Assembly (NCBI GenBank): GCA_033032865.1
Contig: JAWHQI010000005.1
Location: 5,356,001-5,420,000, forward strand
Reading direction: 5' to 3'
Origin: Dactylorhiza incarnata
Taxonomy: Eukaryota > Streptophyta > Magnoliopsida > Asparagales > Orchidaceae
Length of the DNA stretch: 64,000 bases
Shown: one piece after another, positions 1 to 9,319 of the stretch
Layout: each line of letters starts with the position of its first letter
How positions within the stretch are numbered: the first letter of the stretch is position 1
Notes under the pieces: generated by a model
Databases searched by the model: none
What the model saw: only the letters and a program-made list of their open reading frames with translations
Told to the model about the DNA's origin: nothing
Program-made: the position numbers and the translations under genes

Positions 1-1870
1 GATCTTGATCATATGTGTTGGAGGGTAAGAAAACTTTCTGGAAGATGGTTTTAACTAAGGAGGCATCTTCCTTCTCCTTATTGTAGTCAAGTCCTCCTCT
101 ATATGAAATGGAGAAATATTCTATAATTGGGAGAATAGTTTTGGGCTTTGAGAAGCTTACTACAAGCTTTCTTTCTATAAGAATCTTCTCCTCCACAGCC
201 TTGATAGCTCATTACCTTTGAGCTAACAACTTGTTATGAGCTTCATGCTTCTTTTGAAGTACAAAAAGCTCGTGATTCAACCTTGTTATTTCAATGATCT
301 TCTCATCCACCTGATCTGAAAGGCTCAAGAAATTTTATTTCTTTAGATTGAGCTTTGGACAAGGCATTGCTCTTCTTTAGTTGTTTTAGAAGATCACTAT
401 ACTGGCTAATCAGATCATCATATTAACTTGCTAAATCAGAATCACTCTCATCATCAGCTGATGAGTTTGTTTTTGTGTTAGCATTAGACGTAATATATGA
501 TCCTAAAATAGAAAGAGGGGTTCTGAATTGTGCCTTATCAGGACAGGAGTTGTCCTCCTCTTCTTCATCAGCCAAGGCCATTAGCCCACAACTGATCTCA
601 TTTTCTTCTTCAGAATAACTGCCATCATCTAACAATAATAGAGGTGCCCTTATGCACACTCTTGTTGTAGGATAGAAGTTGTCATATTCTTCTTTTGACA
701 CAATAGTAGGCCCAATGTAGGCTTCTTCTTCAGATTTTGAAGAACTTGAGACACTATCACTCAAGGTTTTTGGCTTCTTAGCTAGGAAGCTCTTCTCAGA
801 TGTCTTGATCTTATGAGATCTTCTCTCATCTTATCTTTTTACCTCCTTTCTCTTGTTTGGATAGTCAGCTATTGTCCTGATTTGCTGCAGCGATAACAAA
901 CAACATCAGTAGAAAACTGTTTGTTCTATTTTGTAACATACCTGTCTCTTTTGGGAATGTGATTTGCTTTGTCAGAGTTATTGTAATGTTTCATGGAGCT
1001 GGAGGAGGTTGATGGTTTGTTATTCCCCTGCCTCCTATTGCCCAGTAGGTTCTAGAAGTGTTTGGAGAACAAGGACAATTCTCCTTCCGAGAGTTCTGAG
1101 CCTGAAGTGATGGTCTCAGATTCTTCTTCTTCGACAAATTTCTCCTTGAAGGCAACAAAATCCTCTCTGCTTTTTTTGGAGCTTTCAGCCTTGAAAGCTA
1201 AAGTCTTTTCTCTAGGTTTTGAAGACTCTTCTTCTGCCTTCATGGTGTTTAAATGTAGCTCATGGGAAAGCAGCTTCCCTTATAAATTTTGGGGCTGGAT
1301 GTTGGCCAGATTCCCCATTTACATGATAGCACAGATCTTGATGCCGCACTCTTTGTTGAGGGACCTCAAGAACTTATCATTCAAATCAAAATTTGAGAAC
1401 TCCCTTCCATAGTTCTTCAATCCACTTACTATCTCGAAGATCTTTTCATAGCATTCAGCTATAGAGTCCTTTATATCCTGCCTGAATGCGTCATACTCTT
1501 GGTTGAGGAGAGATTTTCTGTCATCTCTAACCTCATCTATGCCTTCCATGTAAACTATCAATGAATCCCACATTTCTTTTGTTGTTTTGCAATTAAGGAG
1601 ATTTTGAAATGTGGAGTCATCTATGGCACTTACTATAATGTTCTTGGTCGTCTTATCCATAGTAGCTAGAATGACTTCATCCTTTGTCATCTCAGAATAT
1701 TTCTTTGCAACCTGGATGTTAGCATCTATAGTGGAGACTTTCATGAATATTGTGGGGTTAAATGCTTCTATGAACAGTCTGACTCTCTCCTTCCATATTC
1801 CAAAGTTCTTTTTTTGTATATAGGCAGCGTCATATAACTAAGCTCTTTATAGTTCTCTCAAGAAGTCATG
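1..1870 (-). pseudogene. A1 gag, decayed, truncated by the window edge
   Basis: Copia capsid gene read leftward from an ATG near 1870. A stop follows within three codons and more stops occur downstream. The recognisable UBN2-type capsid block (1319-1744) carries the family signature EMTKDEVILATMDK and KEMWDSLIVYMEG, closely matching B1 gag residues 70-120. A Lys/Glu-rich linker follows (1052-1243). The zinc knuckle near 860-900 reads CYRCSKSGQ then a stop, so its histidine is lost. The acidic segment at 423-764 matches the Glu/Asp-rich block of B1 gag, and 1-420 corresponds to the coiled coil. It cannot make a full Gag. Family assignment is firm; exact boundaries are approximate. Confidence 0.8.
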
Positions 1871-1935
1871 GTGAATAGACATATTACCTTGATGAGGATG
1901 TTGTTCAAGATGTAAGGCTCTTTTTGAACAACCTA

Positions 1936-1949
1936 CCTCTAACACCACT
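1936..1949 (-). other. A1 primer-binding site, degenerate
   Basis: On the minus strand the sequence next to the LTR end reads AGTGGTGTTAGAGG, a decayed form of TGGTATCAGAGC, which pairs with the 3' end of initiator tRNA-Met. Its place between LTR and gag fixes A1 orientation. Confidence 0.7.
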
Positions 1950-2505
1950 TATAAGTTGAGGGTTATATAATCACCTAGATGGGGTGAATAGGTGTCTGAT
2001 AATTTTTTGAATATTAAAAGGTTAAGCACATAAACCACAGAAAATAAATCACATCACAGATTGCATAGGTATTTTATAGTGGTTCCCTGATTTGGGTACG
2101 TTCACTTTCCCCCTCCCCCAATCTAGTAGTGTACTAGATTTGGCAAACTTCTCCAAAACTCGAATCAATTAGATCTTACAACTCAGAGTCCTCGACTCAT
2201 ACAACTCAAGAATAGCTCCTTATTCCCTACCATAGATCCATGCTCTGGATCCTACAACTCAGAAGCACTCATCGTCTTCCTACCTCAGAGAACAAGTCTC
2301 CTACACTCAGATCCCTTAGGATCCTACAACTCAGATTTGAAAGATCCTACAGCTCAGATTTCCTTTAAAATTCTACAGGTGAATATGCAAAGAAATATTC
2401 TTACAAATGAAAACATAGACTTAGAAATATTATATTGTAAAACTTGAGTTTTCTTGAAGTATTTAGCGGAAATGGCTTCTTCACAGATCTTTTTGTTATG
2501 AATGT
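1950..2505 (-). repeat. A1 5' LTR, inner (3') part
   Basis: Last 556 bases of the A1 LTR, cut off from the rest by B1. In the element's direction it holds an array of TCTGAG-TTGTAGGATC-like repeats (about 2170-2390), the dyad TCTAGTA-CAC-TACTAGA (2122-2138), GTACCCA..GGGAACCAC, a CTATAAAAT box (2071-2079) and the LTR-end motif CACCCCATCTAG (near 1972-1990). The solo LTR A3 has the same order at 54310-54750. The 5 bases before B1 (AATGT, 2501-2505) are the left copy of the B1 target-site duplication. Confidence 0.85.
2071..2138 (-). promoter_or_regulatory. A1 LTR core module: dyad plus TATA-like box
   Basis: Perfect 7-bp arms with a 3-base loop, TCTAGTA-CAC-TACTAGA in element sense (2122-2138), precede GTACCCAAATCAGGGAACCA and CTATAAAAT (2071-2079). 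The box lies about 125 bases before the LTR end, so it could be the TATA box of a long-U3, short-R/U5 LTR. That role is inferred. Confidence 0.5.
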
Positions 2506-4065
2506 TGAAAGAATATAAGGTTTGTAGTCTAAATCACCTAGAGGGGGGGGGGGGGGGGTGAATAGGTCTTTTAAATTTTAGTTGATTAGCTTTAGTTGTT
2601 TTCAGAGTTAGTTCAAGCAAATCAGCAAACACAGAAAGCACACGATAAGTTATAGTGGTTCCCCAAGGACAGTGTGTCTATGGGTACTCCACTTTCCCCC
2701 TCCACCCTTCTAACAGTGTGTTAGACAGTGCCAACTTCGCCAATCTCGGCTCAAAGAGCTTACAGCACAAGTTCCTCAGAACTTCTCAGATCAAGAATGA
2801 TCCTACCTCAGGACACAAGTCCCTACAACTCAGAGCTATCTCCAGCTCCTACCTCAGGCATAGTTGCCCTACAAACTCAGAGGATAACACGTCCTACAGC
2901 TCAGACAATAATGTCCTACAACTCAGGTTGTTAAGCCCTACCTCAGATCTGCTCCAGATCCTACAGCTCAGACCTTTCACAGGTCCTACCACTCAGAGGA
3001 CTCCTCCTCCTACAGCTCAGACCTCCTCCTAGTCCTACCTCAGGCTGTTAAGCCCTACCTCAGATCTGCTCTAGATCCTACAGTCAGGCCTTCAGCCCTA
3101 CAGCTCAGAACCCTCAGGTTCCTACAATCTCAGACCAAAAGGTCTTACAGCTCAGGCAAAATGCCCTACAGAAAAATGATTTAGAAATATTCTACAGTAA
3201 ATGTACTCTCCTGTAGATCCTGCACCGTCTGTGCTTCCTGTAGCTGAAGATGTCGATGCCAGCTACTAACTTGATCTTCCTCTTCGACGGAGTGATGGAA
3301 GATCACCTTGCTCCTTCTTGCAAAGGAGCTAACTTTCTTTCTCTGTTTTCTTCTTCTTCTTGTTCAGTGAGCAGGAGGAAGAAGACGAGAGCTTCAGCCG
3401 TCAAAGTAACGGATGATCTAGATTGCACACCATAGGGAGTTTCAAATGTGCCCTAACTCTTCTTTTTATACATCTCTGATCTTCAACAGCTTTTAGCTGA
3501 TCTGCTGAGAAGTATGGGAGAAGCTGGCAGACCCCACACAGCTTTTCTGCAACTAGTCCTAGCAGCAGGTCCCGCCGCCCTACTTTTCCGTAGAGAAGGA
3601 CTGCGCTCAACGAATGAGGAACACTGTGCGTTCGACGAACCAGCTGTCCCCTGCGTTCGACGATCTTGCCAGCTCAGCGCTCGACAAACTTGCCTTGTGT
3701 GTCTTCTCAGCGGCTCCTTCTTTGATCCCGTCTCAGCGGTCGATGAACGGCGTTCAGCGTTCGACGAACACGCTAATTCTCAGCATATAATGAACTTATC
3801 AGCGGAGGCACCTTCTTCTCAGCGGATATGCTGAGACGGCTCCTCGTCTCAACGGTTTTGACCCCTCGTCTCAGCGGTTCTGCTGAGACTACATCATTTA
3901 TGGGAGATGATTTCTCCATATTTAAGGGCATGTTTGGCCCTTCCTTTTGAGTCATCTGCACCTGTATATCTTACACAAGTAAAGTTCATCAAATACAATA
4001 TGTCCTTAGCATTGAGAGTGATGTCTCTTCAAATCAAGGTACTATTGAGGGCAATATACCCAACA
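2506..4065 (-). repeat. B1 3' LTR
   Basis: 1560-base LTR nearly identical to 11935-13493. In element sense it begins TGTTGGGTATATTG (ending at 4065), carries TTCGACGAAC-type dyads (about 3600-3790), an array of TCTGAG-TGTAGGA repeats (about 2780-3165), the core dyad (2709-2725), a poly-G/C run of 16 (2543-2558) in the CACC..CTCTAGG motif, and ends TATTCTTTCA at 2506. The 106-codon frame at 3514-3834 recurs in the other LTR but only reads through the dyad array. Confidence 0.92.
2648..2725 (-). promoter_or_regulatory. B1 3' LTR core module: dyad plus TATA-like box
   Basis: In element sense TCTAACA-CAC-TGTTAGA (2709-2725) with perfect 7-bp arms, then GTACCCATAG, TTGGGGAACCA and CTATAACTT (2648-2656). 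Compared with A1 and A3 the loop is identical while one stem pair has changed from G:C to A:T on both sides. Confidence 0.5.
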
Positions 4066-4080
4066 ATCTCCCCCTATTTG
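4066..4080 (-). other. B1 polypurine tract
   Basis: On the minus strand AAATAGGGGGAGAT abuts the TGTTGGG start of the 3' LTR. This is the expected plus-strand priming site. D1 and N1 share the same AAAT(A)..GGGGAGAT core. Confidence 0.85.
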
Positions 4081-4443
4081 AAGAAGGCAGAACATCCCCA
4101 ATGCTAAGGTACATTAACAATAAAAATCATATCACAAAAATGATCTGTGTAGCATAGGCCCTATCTCCCTCTTTCTAACATCCTAAGCATAGGTTCTTAC
4201 TAAGCATTGGCCCTTTCTCCCCTTTCTGGTTTCTTCAACTATTTATCCCATTAGGGATTGGGAGGCAACATCTAGAGATCCATTTGGATCAACTTATAGG
4301 TCAACCTATACATTCTTGGCCTTTGCCATCTCCCCCTCAATCTGAGCAGGGAATTTGCTCCCCCCTTATCGGAGAGCAATTTTCTGTAATGCTGAACCTG
4401 TTCAAATTGAACATCCCATTCTAGCTCCCCATCAATGTGAGTA

Positions 4444-5058
4444 CTAGTCTACACTCAACATCCCTAGTTCTATCTTGAAAGCATTAAACATGGCCTCATC
4501 CAATGGCTTAGTGAAGATATCAACTACTTGATTGTCTGTAGGGACATATTCAAGTTTGATATCTTCACACTATACATGCTCCCTAATAAAATGATACCTA
4601 ATTTCTATATGCTTGGTCCTGCTATGGGAAACGGGATTTTTAGCAATAGAAATTGCACTTGATGAGTCACACGGCAGGGGAGAATGTCTTACCTTGATGT
4701 TGTAATCCTCCAACTGATGTTGGATCCATAGAATTTGAGCACAGCAGCTACCTGCTACAATGTACTCTGACTAAGCTGTGGATATGACCACACTAGTTTG
4801 CTTTTTGCTGCTCCATGAGACCAGCCTCCTCCCTAGGAATTAACAGGTTCCACTTGTGCTTTTCCTGTCCTCTTTACATCCTGCAAAATCTGCATCAGAA
4901 TAGCCTATCAGTTCAAAGTCATTGTTCCTAGGGTACCAAAGGCCAAGATTCAGGCTGCCCTTGAGGTATCTTAAAATCCTCTTGACAGAGGTGTAGTGAG
5001 ATTCCTTAGGACAAGCCTGATACCTAGCACAAACACATGTAGAATACATAATGTCTGG
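4444..5058 (-). pseudogene. B1 RT C-terminus and RNase H, cut by an insertion
   Basis: Reading leftward from 5058 the frame resumes RT at RPDIMYSTCVCARYQ and continues through LRYLKGSLNLGLWYP, YSDADFAGCKEDRKSTSG (the first RNase H aspartate region), then SEYIVAGSCCAQILWIQ, TKHIEIRYHFIREHV and IFTKPLDEA, ending near 4444. In-frame stops interrupt it (for example before SEYIV and after REHV). The preceding part lies at 6774-7877, beyond the 1.7-kb insertion. RNase H would remove the RNA strand during reverse transcription. Between its end and the polypurine tract (4081-4443) I see only non-coding sequence. Confidence 0.85.
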
Positions 5059-5063
5059 TCTAC

Positions 5064-6768
5064 TGATGGCGCAAATCTCACACACCGCTATAGGCGGTAG
5101 CTCGACTGCGACACGAAACGGCAGTGTACCAATCGTTCAAGTAATATAAAATGGGAATGAATCCCCAAGTATCGATCTCTTGAGGAACACAGTAAGGTGG
5201 AGTTAACGTTCGAGGAGGACTTGAGATTGAAGTCCTAAACGTCGGATGGAATGCGGGGGAGTTGGGTTGGCTTTTGGAAAATAAAATAAAAGCTATCAAC
5301 TACTCCTATGCAATGCCGCTATGCAAAGCTTCGCTTGGCGGGATGGAGACTAGGCAGGCCTTGAGCGCGCTGCGTCGCAAGGGCGGATGGACGAGAAGGA
5401 AAGCGGAATTGAACAATGCAGGCCTTGAGCGCGCTGCTTCGTAAGGCGGGATGGAATACGGGCCGCGATGCCACGCTTCGGTAGGCGGATGGGCGAGTAG
5501 GCTAGCGGAATGAGGGTCGTAAGCACCTCTTCGACAAGCACACAACTAGCAATTGCTAGTGCGGCACCGGACACGGTGGTGGAGTGGAAAAGGGATGGTG
5601 GCGCACCTCATAAACACATAAACCACAAAAGCATTTCACAACAATATGAAATATATATAACTAAAAGCAAGTTTAAGTGCTCTTCATCAAAATACACAAG
5701 ATCTAGCTATTACAACAATCAATAAGAGAAGAATAAGGCAAGAAATCGACCGAATCCGAAGGCTCGTTGTAGATTCACGGTTGGAATCGCCGGGTTGTCA
5801 ATCCGCGTCCAAGCTCGGTCTGCAACTACGTCCGGGGTAGAGAGAGCTGTTACGACTCTCCAATGGACCCGTCTTCTTCGTGTCACGATCCGGTAGAGGT
5901 TGCAAACTTCCTCTTGCTCGATGGAGATAGCGGCTAGGTCTTCCTTTGGAGCTCTTGGATGAAGGAGGAGGCCGAGAGGAAACTCCGGCGAAGATTTGGC
6001 GTTGAAAGCTTGCCCGGAGATCCTCCCTAAGGTGGGCGGCGATGGAGGGGCGAAGTCGGGCGAAACGGGAGCAGAAACGGCGGAGTCGGCAGGGCGATCC
6101 TGACCAAAATCGCGAGCAGCGGATTTATAGGCGCTGGAATTAAACAGTGCGCACGGTCAGTGGCGCACGACCAGTGGTCGTGCGCACTAGAATTCGGTGA
6201 TCGTGCGCTCTGCCTGGACGGAACCTGCAAAGACAGAAATTATAAAATAACATGTTCGCACGACCAGTGGCGCACGACCGGTGGTCGTGCGCACTATCGT
6301 AGGTGGTCATGCGCACTGGTTGAAACAGAACTCAAGAAATTGATGCTAAGTGCGCACGAGCAGTGGCGCACGACCGGTGGTCGTGCGCACTATCGTAGAT
6401 GGTCGTGCGCACTGCACCAAACAGAACTCATGAAAGAGGGGTCAAGTGCACACGATCAGTGGCGCACGACCAGTGGTCGTGCGCAATAGAATCGGTGATC
6501 GTGCGCAGTGTTCCTGTGCAGAATTGCACCGGGAACACCTGCACGACTCCAATTCCAGCACAACCACGAATCCAGCCACTGAAAGTGGCACCTAACACGC
6601 AAGAAAACTACTAATGAAGAAAAGCAATGAAATCACACCAAAATGGGCCTATAAGTGCACCTAGCATAGAATGACCAATATGAGCTAAAACAGGGCTAAA
6701 GTGCAGTGAAAAGACTAAATAGATGGCCCAGATGAGTCCATAAAAGTGTATATGATCAGGACTCATCA
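5064..6768. mobile_element. 1.7-kb TG..CA insertion, probably a solo LTR
   Basis: Interrupts B1 between the RT segments ending LLYLTASR and starting RPDIMYS. It begins TGATGGCGC and ends GACTCATCA, with a perfect 5-bp duplication TCTAC on both sides (5059-5063 and 6769-6773). TG..CA ends with a 5-bp duplication fit an LTR. No primer site or protein frame was found inside, so a solo LTR is the simplest reading; a short non-autonomous element cannot be excluded. It is GC-richer than its surroundings. A 64-bp tandem repeat (units starting near 5355 and 5419, CAGGCCTTGAGCGCGCTGC) and a strong palindrome array (6163-6484) lie inside. I could not assign the family. Confidence 0.75.
6163..6484. repeat. 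Four-copy array of 23-bp GC-rich palindromes
   Basis: Copies at 6163-6185, 6270-6292, 6366-6388 and 6462-6484, spaced 107, 96 and 96 bases. Each has arms GCGCACGACC(A/G) and the exact complement around a single base, so as RNA it would fold into a very stable hairpin. Intervening units also share GAACTCA(T/A)GAAA-like sequence. Open frames across it (6160-6489) are a by-product of the repeats. Confidence 0.85.
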
Positions 6769-6773
6769 TCTAC

Positions 6774-7877
6774 TAGCAGTTAAGTACAACAGGGATCCAA
6801 TGATACACCTGTACATGGATTCATCAAAGGCCTTCCCCTTTTCATCCTTGTCTAATGATACATTAGATCCCATGGGTGTTCTCATGGTGGATGCAGACTC
6901 CATCCCAAATTTCTTGATGAGCTCCTTGGTGTACTAGGTCTGGGAGATGAAAATTCCATCATCAGACTGTTTCACCTGGAGCCCAAGGAAATATTTGAGC
7001 TCACCCATACTGCTCATCTCAAACTCCCCTTCATTAGATTGGCAAATCTCTTGCAGAGGTTGTCATCAGTAGACCCAAAGATTATGTCATCAACATAAAT
7101 TTGGACTAAGAGACCCTTGCCCCTTGTTTCCCTAATAAACAATATGTTATCTATCTTTCCCCTCATGAACTTGTTCTTGAGGAGAAAGCTGGACAAAGTC
7201 TCATACCAAGCTCTTGGAGCTTGCTTAAGACCATACAGGGCTTTCCTAAGAAAATAGACATGAGATTTGAGAGTGGGATGTACAAAACCTGAAGGTTGCT
7301 CTACATATACTTCCTCTTTTAGATTTCCATTCAGGAATGCTGACTTGACATCCATCTGGTAGACTTTGAAGCCCTTGTGAGCAGCATATGCTAGGAATAG
7401 TCTTATGTCCTCCAACCTTGCAACTGGGGCAAAGGTTTGGTCAAAGTCTATTCCTTCCTCTTGCCTATATCCTTTTGCAACCAGCCTTGCCTTATTTTTG
7501 ATGATTGTCCCATTCTCATCTAACTTATTTCTGAATATCCATTTGGTGCTAATGATGTTGTGTCCTTGTGGTCTTGGCACCAACTTCCATACTTTGCATC
7601 TTTTGAATTGCAAAAGTTCTTCTTGCATTGCCTGGATCCAGAATGGATCCATATTGGCCTCTTCAAACTTCTTAGGCTCAACCTGTGATAGAAAACTGAG
7701 GAACAGAGCCTCATTATGAGCTCTGCTTCTGGTTGTCACACCTTGGTGGGCATTTCCAATAATCTGTTCTAAGGGATGATCCCTGAGATGTCTTGTAGCT
7801 GCATGTAATCTGTGCTCTACTTGCTGAACTTCTTCCACTGGTTCAGCAGCTTCTTCAGCATCTTCAGCATCTTGCAC
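6774..7877 (-). pseudogene. B1 reverse transcriptase (Copia RVT_2)
   Basis: Copies element RNA into DNA. The open part (7014-7877, 287 codons) begins with a Glu-rich linker, then [36 protein letters not shown], the first catalytic aspartate in [10 protein letters not shown] (residue 176) and YVDD at 261-264. The frame is lost at about 7022, where AAGGGGAGTTTGAG lacks one G relative to the [12 protein letters not shown] reading that continues in another frame. A stop follows in FISQT*YTKEL. Sequence stays homologous to LLYLTASR at 6774, where the 5064-6768 insertion begins. One stop and 58 bases separate it from the integrase frame. The catalytic motifs are intact, so the breaks are the inactivating lesions. 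Confidence 0.88.
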
Positions 7878-7934
7878 CTCTGCTTCTTCTTGAACTTATG
7901 CATCAGGATTTGCTTTACTTCTGCTGGAAGGTTC

Positions 7935-9311
7935 TTATATGGATAGTTCTTCCATTGCATTCTCACTTCCTGTCAAAACAGAAGAACTGGACCAGCCCTT
8001 ATAGATTAGGCTGGACTCATCAAATACTACATGCATGGACTCTTCAACAACATGTGTTTTCTTGTTATATACCCTATAGGCTCTACTATGTGAGCTATAT
8101 CCAACAAGAATCCCCATGTTGCACTTTTCAGCAAACTTGGTTAACTGAGCTTTTCCATTGTTTAGAATGTAGCATTTAGACCCAAAGATCCTAAAGTATG
8201 AAATTGTAGGTTGTTTGCCTTTCAAAATCTCATAGGGGGTAATTCCATGATCTTTATTGATGGAAGCTCTATCGAGAACATAACAGGCAGTATTGACTGC
8301 TTCAGCCCAGAAGTATTCTGGAAGTGAAGAGTCACAAAGCAATGTTCTCCCAGCTTCTATCAATGATCTATTCCTCCTCTCAGCCACCCCATTTTGTTGT
8401 GGGGTCCTTGGGGAGGAAAATTCTTGAATGATACCTAGTTCTTCACAGAACCTTCTCATGGCTTCAGATTGAAACTTTGTGCCATGGTCAGACCTAGTTC
8501 TGACCACAGTACATTGTAAATCATTCTGAATGGCCTTGATATGGCTCATGAAGACATTTAGAGTATCAGATTTCTTCCTAAGGAAAAATACCCATGTATA
8601 TCTTGAGTGATCATCAACAATCACTAAGGTATACAACTTCCCTCCTAAGCTTTGAATTGGCATAGGACCAAACAAATCCATGTGCAATAGATAAAGACAT
8701 TTCTTAGGGTCTTTGGGGCCAATACTTTTAAACGTGGCCCTAGTTTGCTTACCCATTTGGCAAGCATGACATGGGCCATTTTTAACATATTTTAAATTAG
8801 GACTATTCCTAACCAAGTTCTTAGAGAATAATCTATGCATTGTCTTGTAGTTGATGTGGGCAAGTCTCTTGTGCCATTGAACACAAAGAGACTCACTCTC
8901 ATCAGCTACAAGACATACAGGAGATGAAAAAGATTTACAGAAGAAATCTAAACAGTAAACATTTCCACTCCTAGTGCCTGAAAGGATGACCTCTAAGTCA
9001 TTAGACTTTTTGATGAGGCACTTATCATTGTGAAATTCAATGACATGGCCAAGATCACACAGTTGGCATATGCTGACAAGGTTGTGTTGCAACCCTTCAA
9101 CATAAGCTACTTTTGTGAAAGAGACTATGCCATTAGAGATCATATCGTAACCTCTGGTGACCCCCTTTTCTGATCCCCCAAAGATGACTTTGGGTCCATT
9201 CTTCACAGGCTTGTAATCCTGCAGAAGACTCCTAGATCCTGTCATGTGCCTTGAGCACCCACTGTCCAAGTACCATATTTGGTTGAGATTGGTACTTGAA
9301 CAACCCTGCAA
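7935..9311 (-). CDS. B1 protease, pre-integrase and integrase, open frame
   Basis: 458 codons, open. Aspartic protease active site DSG at residues 16-18 within WYLDSGCSRHMTG; the protease cuts Gag-Pol. The pre-integrase zinc finger has H147, H152, C181 and C184 (WHKRLAH...CHACQ). The integrase core has D212 (HMDLFGP), D275 (RSDHGTKF) and E311 (GVAERRNR), followed by PYEILKGKQPTISYFRIFG and VGYSSHSRAYRVYN. All catalytic residues are present. It lies 8 bases past the gag stop and in a different frame (-1 relative to gag). The first ATG is probably not the true start; expression more likely needs frameshifting or splicing. A TTCTTTGCAG lies just upstream. Confidence 0.9.
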   Translation of the reverse strand: MQGCSSTNLNQIWYLDSGCSRHMTGSRSLLQDYKPVKNGPKVIFGGSEKGVTRGYDMISNGIVSFTKVAYVEGLQHNLVSICQLCDLGHVIEFHNDKCLIKKSNDLEVILSGTRSGNVYCLDFFCKSFSSPVCLVADESESLCVQWHKRLAHINYKTMHRLFSKNLVRNSPNLKYVKNGPCHACQMGKQTRATFKSIGPKDPKKCLYLLHMDLFGPMPIQSLGGKLYTLVIVDDHSRYTWVFFLRKKSDTLNVFMSHIKAIQNDLQCTVVRTRSDHGTKFQSEAMRRFCEELGIIQEFSSPRTPQQNGVAERRNRSLIEAGRTLLCDSSLPEYFWAEAVNTACYVLDRASINKDHGITPYEILKGKQPTISYFRIFGSKCYILNNGKAQLTKFAEKCNMGILVGYSSHSRAYRVYNKKTHVVEESMHVVFDESSLIYKGWSSSSVLTGSENAMEELSI

Positions 9312-9319
9312 AGAAGGAT

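Noticed and set aside
3514..3834. 106-codon open frame, repeated at 12943-13263
   Set aside because: The two copies are in the two LTRs of B1 and the repeated residues come from the TTCGACGAAC array. No start context or known domain.
6160..6489. 109-codon frame with repeated DQWRTTGGRAHYRRW
   Set aside because: It reads through the palindrome array; repeat structure explains it.
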